In this document: in pieces, positions 12,896-19,172 of the stretch | Layout: each line of letters begins with the position of its first letter | Numbering within the stretch: the first letter of the stretch is position 1 | Assembly: GCA_046483025.1 (NCBI GenBank) | Contig: JAWODZ010000204.1 | Coordinates: forward strand, 1 to 19,172 | Source: CAYUAG01 sp046483025 | Lineage (GTDB): Bacteria > Zhuqueibacterota > QNDG01 > CAYUAG01 | Reading direction: 5' to 3' | Length of the DNA: 19,172 bases | Notes under the pieces: model-generated | Database searches by the model: none | What the model was told of the DNA's origin: nothing | What the model saw: only the letters and a program-made list of their open reading frames with translations | Made by a program: the position numbers and the translations under genes

Positions 12896-13213
12896 ATGAC
12901 CCGCATTAGATTGGAAGATTTATATAAAGAGACTTCCAATATTTATGAAGCCGTATCAATAATATCAAAAAGAGCCAGACAGATATCTGATGAACAAAAG
13001 CTCAAAATTGAATCGGAATTAACTCCTGTAGAAGAAGAGGAAGTGAATGAAGAGGAAGATGAATCCAAACAGCTAAATGATACTGAAAGAATTGAGAGAA
13101 TTAAACAGTTTAAGAAACCAGTTTCAATTGCTTTACAGGAAATGGTAAATGGTAATATAGAATATACCTATGCAACTGTAGAAGATGTGAAAGATCAGGA
13201 TAAAAAAGAATAA
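12896..13213 (+). CDS. rpoZ: RNA polymerase omega subunit
   Basis: The 105-residue protein has the omega core: NIYEAVSIISKRARQI (15-30), where YE(A/L)xxxxxKRARQI is the family signature, and KPVSIALQEMVNGNIEY (74-90), which matches the conserved C-terminal strand. Between them lies a highly acidic insertion (about 44-67, EEEEVNEEEDE). Omega helps assemble beta-prime into core polymerase and, in some bacteria, contributes to the ppGpp site. The position directly after gmk is the classical one. AAGGAGAG (12881-12888) sets the start. Confidence 0.93.
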   Translation: MTRIRLEDLYKETSNIYEAVSIISKRARQISDEQKLKIESELTPVEEEEVNEEEDESKQLNDTERIERIKQFKKPVSIALQEMVNGNIEYTYATVEDVKDQDKKE

Positions 13214-13220
13214 TACTTAG

Positions 13221-14435
13221 GTGGAGCAGCGGTTAAAAAACAAAAAAATACTTCTGGGAGTTACTGGAAGTATTGCTGCCTACAAGGCCTGTATGGTAGT
13301 GAGAGAGCTCCAATTTCTGGGTGCGGAAGTAAAAGTTGTTATGACACAATCAGCTCAGGAGTTTATAAACCCCTTAACCTTTGAATCTCTTACCAAACAT
13401 GAAGTGGTAACCAGGCTATTTCCGGATAACCGAAGTGTAAAAACCAGACATATAAGTTATGCGGAGTGGGCTGATCTGGTTTTAATTTGTCCTGCCACTG
13501 CTAATATTATTGGTAAAGTTGCATCCGGCATTGCTGATGATTTTCTTTCAACTGTGATTATGGCTTCCAGAGCACCGGTTATGTTTGCTCCGGCAATGGA
13601 TTTAAGGATGGTACAAAATAAAATCTATCTTTCTAATTGTCATAAACTGGAATCATTCGGATATACAATACTCTCTACTGAACGGGGAGAACTGGCGAGC
13701 GGTTTATCAGGAAAGGGAAGATTAGCTGATCCCCGAGTGATTGTTAATTATTCCATTCAACTTCTTTTAGGCAGTACAGATCTCAAAGGTAAGAAAATTG
13801 TGGTTACTGCCGGACCAACCAGAGAACCACTTGATCCAGTACGATATTTAACTAACAGATCAACTGGAAAGATGGGTTTTGCTTTGGCTGAAGAAGTGGC
13901 CTTGAGGGGTGCTGAAGTTTGTTTGATAAGCGGACCTTCTCATCTTATCCCTGTGAATTATATTAAGTATATTGAGGTAGAAACTGCAGAACAGATGACT
14001 TCAGCTGTTTTAAAAGAGTCGGAGGATTCTCATGCTGTTATTATGGCTGCAGCAGTTGCTGATTATACTCCGGGTCAAATCTCTGGGCAGAAGATCAAAA
14101 AGCGAACTGATAATTTCACCTTAAAACTAAAAAAAACAGTTGATATCTTATCTCAATTGGGGAAAAACAAACAGAATCGGATTTTAGTGGGATTTTCTTT
14201 AGAAACAGAGAACACTCGGGAAAACACTATTAAAAAGTTACAAAAAAAGAATTTAGATATGATTTGTCTAAATAATCCATCTGATAAAGGTGGGGGATTT
14301 GGTACAGAGACCAATAAATTGACCTTGTTCTATCCTCATAAAAAGAAAAAAGAACTTCTGGTTATGCCTAAGTGGAAAGCTGCAGAGATTATTGTAGATG
14401 AGATCGAGGGGATGCTGAATTTGGGAAATTCATAA
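13221..14435 (+). CDS. coaBC: Bifunctional phosphopantothenoylcysteine decarboxylase / synthetase
   Basis: The 404-residue protein makes 4'-phosphopantetheine on the coenzyme A pathway. The N-terminal flavin-dependent CoaC half (about 8-185) has GVTGSIAAYKA, catalytic H77 in RHISYAEWAD, and PAMDLRM (124-130), where E. coli has PAMNxxMW. The lid reads LASGLSGKGRLADP, so the usual LACG cysteine is S160. The CoaB half (about 188-400) has VVTAGPTREPLDPVRYLTNRSTGKMG, AAAVADY and K291. The PAMD variant is, as I remember, common in Bacteroidetes-like lineages. The start is GTG at 13221; a stop codon immediately upstream in frame excludes longer forms, and no clear Shine-Dalgarno is seen. It follows rpoZ by seven bases. 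Confidence 0.94.
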   Translation: MEQRLKNKKILLGVTGSIAAYKACMVVRELQFLGAEVKVVMTQSAQEFINPLTFESLTKHEVVTRLFPDNRSVKTRHISYAEWADLVLICPATANIIGKVASGIADDFLSTVIMASRAPVMFAPAMDLRMVQNKIYLSNCHKLESFGYTILSTERGELASGLSGKGRLADPRVIVNYSIQLLLGSTDLKGKKIVVTAGPTREPLDPVRYLTNRSTGKMGFALAEEVALRGAEVCLISGPSHLIPVNYIKYIEVETAEQMTSAVLKESEDSHAVIMAAAVADYTPGQISGQKIKKRTDNFTLKLKKTVDILSQLGKNKQNRILVGFSLETENTRENTIKKLQKKNLDMICLNNPSDKGGGFGTETNKLTLFYPHKKKKELLVMPKWKAAEIIVDEIEGMLNLGNS

Positions 14436-14492
14436 ACCAGAAAGATGGAAACGTAGAAAGAAAGAAGATAAAAGAAAAAGGTAATTATTTTT

Positions 14493-15200
14493 TTGGATTC
14501 TCTAGTGAAATATCAAAATATCATTCAGAATACTATTGCATATTTAGACCAGCAGAAATTATATGGGAATGAACTGTTTTTTAATACATCTTTTAAGAAA
14601 AATGAACCAGTTCTTTTTAAGGAATGGAAAAATTTAAATGAAATCAAAAATGCAATACAATCTTGTAGACGATGCAGATTAGCTGATAACAGTTCTGGTA
14701 AAATAATGGGAAAAGGCAATCAAGAATCGAATATAATGATAATTTCTGATACTCCGGCAATACTAAAGAATAGCAATAAAGAATTGGAATTATTAACCAA
14801 AATACTTGCTGCCATTGAATTTACACCAGAAGAAGTGTATATATCCAGTATTATTAAATGTAATCTTTCTCTTAATAGAGGTCCTTTGAATGATGAGATT
14901 TCTTATTGCATACCTTATCTATTGGGACAAATTAAATTTATTAAACCTAAAATAATATTGGTTTTAGGAGAAACTGCAGGTAATGCTCTGCTGGGAAGGG
15001 AAAAAGATATAAGGGAGCTGAGAGAAAATAATTATTATAAATTTAAAGGTGCATATATTTATGTAACCTATCATCCTGCAGCACTTGTAAAAAACAATGA
15101 TCCTGATCAGAAAAAGAAGAAAAGATTGGTGTGGGAGGATGTGAAACGTGTGCGATCCCAATATGATAAAATAGTAGGGGATAAGCTACAGTGGCTGTAA
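14493..15200 (+). CDS. Family-4-type uracil-DNA glycosylase-like protein with altered motif A
   Basis: The 235-residue protein keeps the four iron-sulfur cysteines of family 4 UDGs: C58 and C61 (SCRRCRL), and C123 and C139 (IKCNLSLNRGPLNDEISYC, exactly the family's KCRPPxNRxPxxxExxxC spacing). VLVLGETAGNALLG (156-168) and motif B-like YHPAAL (193-198) are also present. Motif A, normally GEAPG followed by an E/D-rich loop and PFVGxxG, is replaced by SDTPAILKNSNKE. Activity on uracil is therefore doubtful. The start is taken as TTG at 14493 after a weak AAAGG; GTG at 14505 is possible. Its 3' end overlaps the dnaB start by ten bases. Confidence 0.8.
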   Translation: MDSLVKYQNIIQNTIAYLDQQKLYGNELFFNTSFKKNEPVLFKEWKNLNEIKNAIQSCRRCRLADNSSGKIMGKGNQESNIMIISDTPAILKNSNKELELLTKILAAIEFTPEEVYISSIIKCNLSLNRGPLNDEISYCIPYLLGQIKFIKPKIILVLGETAGNALLGREKDIRELRENNYYKFKGAYIYVTYHPAALVKNNDPDQKKKKRLVWEDVKRVRSQYDKIVGDKLQWL

Positions 15201-16612
15201 ATGATAAAGTAAATACCAAAAAAGGAAAAAAATCTAAAAAAGAGAAAAATTTTTTTCCGGAATTGGACAGAGTGCCGCCTCAATCTATTGAAGCAGAAAT
15301 GGCAGTATTAGGTTCAGTTATGATTGATAATACCGCTCTGGGGAAAATTGTGGATTTTCTTACTTCTGAGTGTTTTTACCGCACTGCACATAATAAAATA
15401 TTTGCTTCAGCTTTGAATTTGTATGAAAAAAATGAACCAGTTGATTTGATCACCCTTTCTGAGGAACTTAAACGGGTAAAGCAGCTTGAGGAGATAGGAG
15501 GAGTATATTATTTAACTGAATTAGCTGAATCAGTTCCCAGCGCTGCAAATGTAGAATATCATGCTCATATTGTGTTGGAGAAATTTTTACTACGCCGGTT
15601 GATAGAAGAATCTGCCGAGATTGCCAGAGAGTGTTATGATTCCACTGATGATATATACGATATTATTGATCATTCAGAACAGAAAATTTTTTCATTATCT
15701 GAAAACAGACTTAAAAGAGATTTCCAGCATATATCTCCTATCATGCATGAGGCTTTTGAAACAATAGAGAGCTTTCATAACAGAAAAGGAGCGGTAACCG
15801 GTATCCCTACTGGCTTCAAGAAACTTGATGAACTTACTTCTGGTTTTCAGAATGGCGAAATGATCGTTGTTGCCGGACGTCCCTCCATGGGTAAAACAGC
15901 ATTTTGTCTAAACATTGCCAGAAATGCCGCAATTGAATCTAAAATGCCGGTTGGCGTTTTCAGTCTTGAAATGTCTAACCGGCAGCTTGCCTTACGGATG
16001 CTGTGCGCCGAGGCACGAGTTGATGCACATAAGGTTAGGACAGGTTCTCTTCCTGAAAAAGAGTGGCAGAAGTTAAGTACAGTTGCAGGAGCCATTACAG
16101 AAGCTCCTATTTACATTGATGATACTCCCGGAGCGACTGTACTGGAACTGCGGGCCAAAGCACGCCGTTTGAAAAAAGATCATGATGTTAAAATTATTTT
16201 CATTGACTATCTGCAGTTAATGCAGGGGCCGAGAAATTCAGAAAGCAGACAGCAGGAAATATCTGTTATTTCCAGATCCTTAAAGGGTCTTTCCAAAGAA
16301 TTGGATATTCCGGTGGTGGCACTTTCCCAGCTATCCAGAGCTGTAGAAATGAGAGGGGGAGAGAAGAGACCCATGCTTTCTGATTTACGAGAATCAGGAG
16401 CTATTGAACAGGATGCGGATGTGGTTTTATTTATTTATCGGCCGGAATTTTACGGAAAAAAAGAGGATGAAGAAGGTAACTCTCTGGAAGGCAAATCTGA
16501 AATAATAATCGGTAAACAGCGAAATGGGCCGGTTGGAACGGTGTATCTTAATTTTGTTAAAAAATGGGCTTGTTTTGAAAATCCAATTTTTGAAGAAGAT
16601 GTACCATTTTAG
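15191..16612 (+). CDS. dnaB: Replicative DNA helicase DnaB
   Basis: The 473-residue protein has the DnaB N-terminal domain (about 28-130, VPPQSIEAEMAVLGSVMID) and the RecA-like C-terminal motor. Walker A is GRPSMGKT (229-236), the H1a region SLEMSNRQLALRM, Walker B IIFIDYLQLM (335-344), and the arginine-finger and loop segment LSQLSRAVEMR then LSDLRESGAIEQDADVVLFIYR. It unwinds DNA at the replication fork as a hexamer. The N-terminus carries a lysine-rich extension (about 8-20). Start is GTG at 15191, inside the previous gene, with AGGGG at 15176-15180 as ribosome site. No intein or insertion is seen. Confidence 0.97.
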   Translation: MAVNDKVNTKKGKKSKKEKNFFPELDRVPPQSIEAEMAVLGSVMIDNTALGKIVDFLTSECFYRTAHNKIFASALNLYEKNEPVDLITLSEELKRVKQLEEIGGVYYLTELAESVPSAANVEYHAHIVLEKFLLRRLIEESAEIARECYDSTDDIYDIIDHSEQKIFSLSENRLKRDFQHISPIMHEAFETIESFHNRKGAVTGIPTGFKKLDELTSGFQNGEMIVVAGRPSMGKTAFCLNIARNAAIESKMPVGVFSLEMSNRQLALRMLCAEARVDAHKVRTGSLPEKEWQKLSTVAGAITEAPIYIDDTPGATVLELRAKARRLKKDHDVKIIFIDYLQLMQGPRNSESRQQEISVISRSLKGLSKELDIPVVALSQLSRAVEMRGGEKRPMLSDLRESGAIEQDADVVLFIYRPEFYGKKEDEEGNSLEGKSEIIIGKQRNGPVGTVYLNFVKKWACFENPIFEEDVPF

Positions 16613-16620
16613 GTTTTAAT

Positions 16621-18876
16621 ATGTTAAAAACTAATAATATTCAACCACCAAAAATAAATAATTTTTCTACTTCATCTCTAAAAGAAAAGAAGTCTGTTAG
16701 TGAAGATATTGATTATAAAAAAGAGCTGCAATTAATTTTATTTCAGATAGACAAGTATTCTCAGAAACCTAAAAAAAGGATACTTACCAAAGCATTTAAT
16801 TATGCAAAGCAAGCACATAATGGGCAGTTTAGAAGCTCAGGTCTTCCATTTATGGTGCATTGTATAGAAACAGCTAAAATATTAGTGGATATGAAACTGG
16901 ATCCCGTTACCATAGCCTCTGGATTGCTCCATGATATTGTGGAAGATACAGGGATTTCCATAGCTGATATCAGCAATGAGTTTGGTAAGGAAATAGCTTA
17001 TTTGGTAAATGGGGTTACCAAGATCAGTGAATTAAGGTTCAAGACTCAGATTGAGATACAGGCGGAATATTTTAGAAAAATGATCTTTTCTATGAGTGAA
17101 GATCTAAGAGTCATATTAATTAAATTTGCAGACCGCCTTCACAATATGAGAACCCTGGAATATCTCCCCCCCAAAAGAGCCAAGCGAATAGCAAGAGAAA
17201 CTTTAGATGTTTATGCTCCTCTGGCTCATCGTCTGGGTATTGCACGGTTAAAATGGGAGCTTGAGGATTTATCATTTAAGACTCTTAATCCTGATGATTA
17301 TTATGCTGTAGAAAAGAAGATTAAAGACCGGAGAGAAGAAAGGGAAGCTTATATAGAACAGATTACTCAGCCGGTTAAGAAAGGGCTGAAAAAGAACAAT
17401 ATTAAAGCTCAGATTAGCGGTAGAGCCAAGAGTTTTTATTCTATTTATCGGAAGATGAAAGAGAGGGGAAAATCATTTGAAGAGATTTATGATCTTTTGG
17501 CGATACGAATAATTACAACCAAGATTGATGATTGTTATTTTGCTCTTGGATTAGTTCATACCTTATTTACTCCTGTGCATGAGCGATTTAAGGATTATAT
17601 TGCAACTCCTAAATTAAACAGATATCAGTCTCTGCACACTACAGTGGTAGATTCCGGAGGTAGTAAGGTAGAAATCCAATTACGTACCGAAGAGATGCAT
17701 AATGTTGCTGAGTTTGGCATAGCAGCACATTGGAAGTACAAGGAAAGAAGAACCACTGATGATGAGTTGGATCGGTATAGTTCCTGGCTGAGGGAAATAA
17801 TTGATTGGCATAAAGACACAGTAGATCCGGAAGATTATATTGATATATTAAAAACAGATCTTTTTATTTCAGAAATTTTTGTATTTACCCCCAAAGGTGA
17901 TTTATTAAAACTTCCCATTAGTGCTACCCCTCTTGATTTTGCTTTTTCTATTCATACTGATATAGGCTATCATTGTATTGGAGCCAAGGTAAATTCTCAA
18001 ATAGTACCTTTAGATTCTGAATTGAAAAATGGGGATTCAGTAGAAATAATTACTTCCTCAAAATCTAAACCCAGTCAGGATTGGTTGAGGTTTGTTAAAA
18101 CATCAAAGGCTAAAAGTAAAATTAAATTTTGGTTCAATAAAGCACGAAATAAGGAAGCGATTGAACTGGGTAAAAAGATTTTTAAGAAAATTGTTAAAAA
18201 AAATAATCTGAAATATAGTATTGGACTGCTTAGGAGAGTTACAAAAAAATTAGGCAGAAAGAACATCGAACAGGTATATAAAGAGATTGGATATGGCAAC
18301 ATTACATTGGATAAAGTCGAAACTCTTATCTCACCAAAATCTACAACCACTAAAACACTGACCAAAAAGCCTGTTTTAAGAAAAAGAATTAAAAAAATAA
18401 AAAAAGACAGTCAGAAGGGAATACTTGTACAGGGTATGGATAATTTACTCGTCTCTTTTGCTCGTTGCTGTCATCCGGTACCGGGGGATTCAATTGTCGG
18501 ATTTATTTCAAGAGGGAGAGGAATTATTATTCATAGGCGGAGTTGTGAGAATGCATTGACATTAAGTAAAATTCCTGGTAGAAGCATTGAAGTATCCTGG
18601 GATGTTTCCGGAGATGAATCCTATCTGGTAAGGATTGAAGTGGTATCGCAGTACCGTAAAAATTTTATCAGAAATATTGGTGATTCTTTAGCGAATGTGA
18701 ATTCCAATCTTCTTGATATTGATATGAGTACACATAATTCAATAATTAAAGCATATTTAGTACTTGAAGTAAGAAATGTTTCTCATATTTCAAATATCAT
18801 TAGGAGTTTTATGAGTATTAAGGGGGTTATGTCAGTGAGAAGAAAAGGTGGTTTGAAAGAAACCTCTAATGATTAG
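16621..18876 (+). CDS. Bifunctional (p)ppGpp synthetase/hydrolase, Rel/SpoT type
   Basis: The 751-residue protein has the full long-RSH order. The HD hydrolase domain (about 55-200) has H80, HD at 104-105, ED at 108-109 and KFADRLHNMRTL. The synthetase (about 245-375) has GRAKSFYSIYRKM, RFKDYIATPKLNRYQSLHTT and EIQLRTEEMHNVAEFGIAAHWKYK. A TGS domain follows (about 417-479, VFTPKGDLLKLP). The conserved cysteine pair lies in ARCCHPVPGDSIVGFISRGRG, and a C-terminal ACT domain ends the protein. An intact HDxxED and the RxKD synthetase motif point to a two-way enzyme rather than a RelA with a dead hydrolase. It is the only RSH gene here. It starts eight bases after dnaB with a weak ribosome site, suggesting coupling. 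Both rel and spoT names are used for such genes. Confidence 0.95.
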   Translation: MLKTNNIQPPKINNFSTSSLKEKKSVSEDIDYKKELQLILFQIDKYSQKPKKRILTKAFNYAKQAHNGQFRSSGLPFMVHCIETAKILVDMKLDPVTIASGLLHDIVEDTGISIADISNEFGKEIAYLVNGVTKISELRFKTQIEIQAEYFRKMIFSMSEDLRVILIKFADRLHNMRTLEYLPPKRAKRIARETLDVYAPLAHRLGIARLKWELEDLSFKTLNPDDYYAVEKKIKDRREEREAYIEQITQPVKKGLKKNNIKAQISGRAKSFYSIYRKMKERGKSFEEIYDLLAIRIITTKIDDCYFALGLVHTLFTPVHERFKDYIATPKLNRYQSLHTTVVDSGGSKVEIQLRTEEMHNVAEFGIAAHWKYKERRTTDDELDRYSSWLREIIDWHKDTVDPEDYIDILKTDLFISEIFVFTPKGDLLKLPISATPLDFAFSIHTDIGYHCIGAKVNSQIVPLDSELKNGDSVEIITSSKSKPSQDWLRFVKTSKAKSKIKFWFNKARNKEAIELGKKIFKKIVKKNNLKYSIGLLRRVTKKLGRKNIEQVYKEIGYGNITLDKVETLISPKSTTTKTLTKKPVLRKRIKKIKKDSQKGILVQGMDNLLVSFARCCHPVPGDSIVGFISRGRGIIIHRRSCENALTLSKIPGRSIEVSWDVSGDESYLVRIEVVSQYRKNFIRNIGDSLANVNSNLLDIDMSTHNSIIKAYLVLEVRNVSHISNIIRSFMSIKGVMSVRRKGGLKETSND

Positions 18877-18908
18877 TATTCTTATTAATTTAAAAAAAGG
18901 AGTTGTTG

Positions 18909-19151
18909 ATGAGTAAAATGTTAACTATTACCAAAAAAGATGTAGCAAAGAGGACCGCTGAATTAGTTGATGAACGGATTTACGTTACTGAGAAGATTGT
19001 TGATGGGGTTTTTACAACCTTAAGAAAATTTATGGAAGAAGCTGATCCGGAAGTGAGGATTGAAATTCGTGATTTCGGAGTTTTTGAAGTAAAAAAGACC
19101 AAACCAAAACCAAAAGATGTACTTCAAACCAAGGGACACACGTCATTTTGA
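18909..19151 (+). CDS. HU/IHF-family DNA-binding protein with abnormal C-terminus
   Basis: From ATG 18909 the frame gives 80 residues. LTITKKDVAKRTAELVD, then TEKIVDGVFTTLRKFMEE, then VRIEIRDFGVFEV correspond to the helical body and first strands of HU. Normal HU continues into an arm with (G)RNPxTG and ends about 30 residues later with a FKPGKxLK-like block. Here the text after KKTKPKPK is DVLQTKGHTSF and a stop, and neither other frame restores RNP. The last 40 bases of the window are unusually GC-rich. Truncation, a rearrangement or an assembly error at the window end are all possible. AAGGAG at 18897-18902 supports ATG 18909; the two TTG codons before it are not needed. Confidence 0.72.
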   Translation: MSKMLTITKKDVAKRTAELVDERIYVTEKIVDGVFTTLRKFMEEADPEVRIEIRDFGVFEVKKTKPKPKDVLQTKGHTSF

Positions 19152-19172
19152 AGGCGGACACGCTGCGCTTGG

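Overview
The window is AT-rich bacterial DNA with short spacers and strong Shine-Dalgarno sites. Five genes start on GTG or TTG, and none of the three tRNAs encodes its CCA end. A PorV/PorQ-type outer-membrane protein, another predicted barrel, a DUF4097 solenoid, an ECF sigma/anti-sigma pair and CoaBC sequence features I associate with Bacteroidetes-like lineages suggest a Gram-negative of the FCB superphylum, probably an uncultivated low-GC lineage (Cloacimonadota-like is a guess). TTGACA/TATAAT-like promoters argue against Bacteroidetes proper. This placement is inference from gene content only.

Layout. 1-556: no gene; a palindromic dispersed repeat with a nested inverted repeat, then four consecutive hairpins. 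557-1288 (-): exported predicted outer-membrane barrel, followed upstream by a second copy of the dispersed repeat. 1630-4275 (+): ECF sigma factor, membrane anti-sigma with a HEAT-repeat tail, and a secreted solenoid of ten 18-residue STGGG repeats, ending in a terminator. A 20-base direct repeat lies on each side of this cluster. 4276-5175: no intact gene; terminator hairpins, a base-pairing-rich stretch of unknown nature, and a 53-codon remnant of a radical SAM protein C-terminus (-). 5176-6741 (-): secreted M28 metallopeptidase. 6888-7308 (+): promoter, a 41-residue mini-membrane-protein frame, then tRNA-Gly(GCC), tRNA-Cys(GCA) and tRNA-Leu(UAA). 7477-10267 (+): HAD phosphatase, ParB-like-domain protein and a spore-photoproduct-lyase-like radical SAM enzyme, tightly packed. 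10349-11344 (+): PorV/PorQ-family outer-membrane protein. 11435-19151 (+): a long housekeeping run behind a good sigma-70 promoter: yicC, gmk, rpoZ, coaBC, a uracil-DNA-glycosylase-like protein, dnaB, a bifunctional-type rel/spoT and an HU-like gene with an abnormal 3' end at the window edge.

How they fit. The sigma/anti-sigma/solenoid cluster looks like an envelope-sensing module. The last run links nucleotide supply (gmk), transcription (rpoZ), replication (dnaB), repair (UDG-like) and the stringent response (rel). The best candidates for something poorly described are the ParB-like/SPL-like pair, where the SPL-like enzyme appears to lack the hydrogen-donor cysteine and has an extra upstream cysteine motif; the UDG-like protein that keeps its Fe-S cysteines but has lost motif A; and the folded non-coding stretch at 4560-4851.
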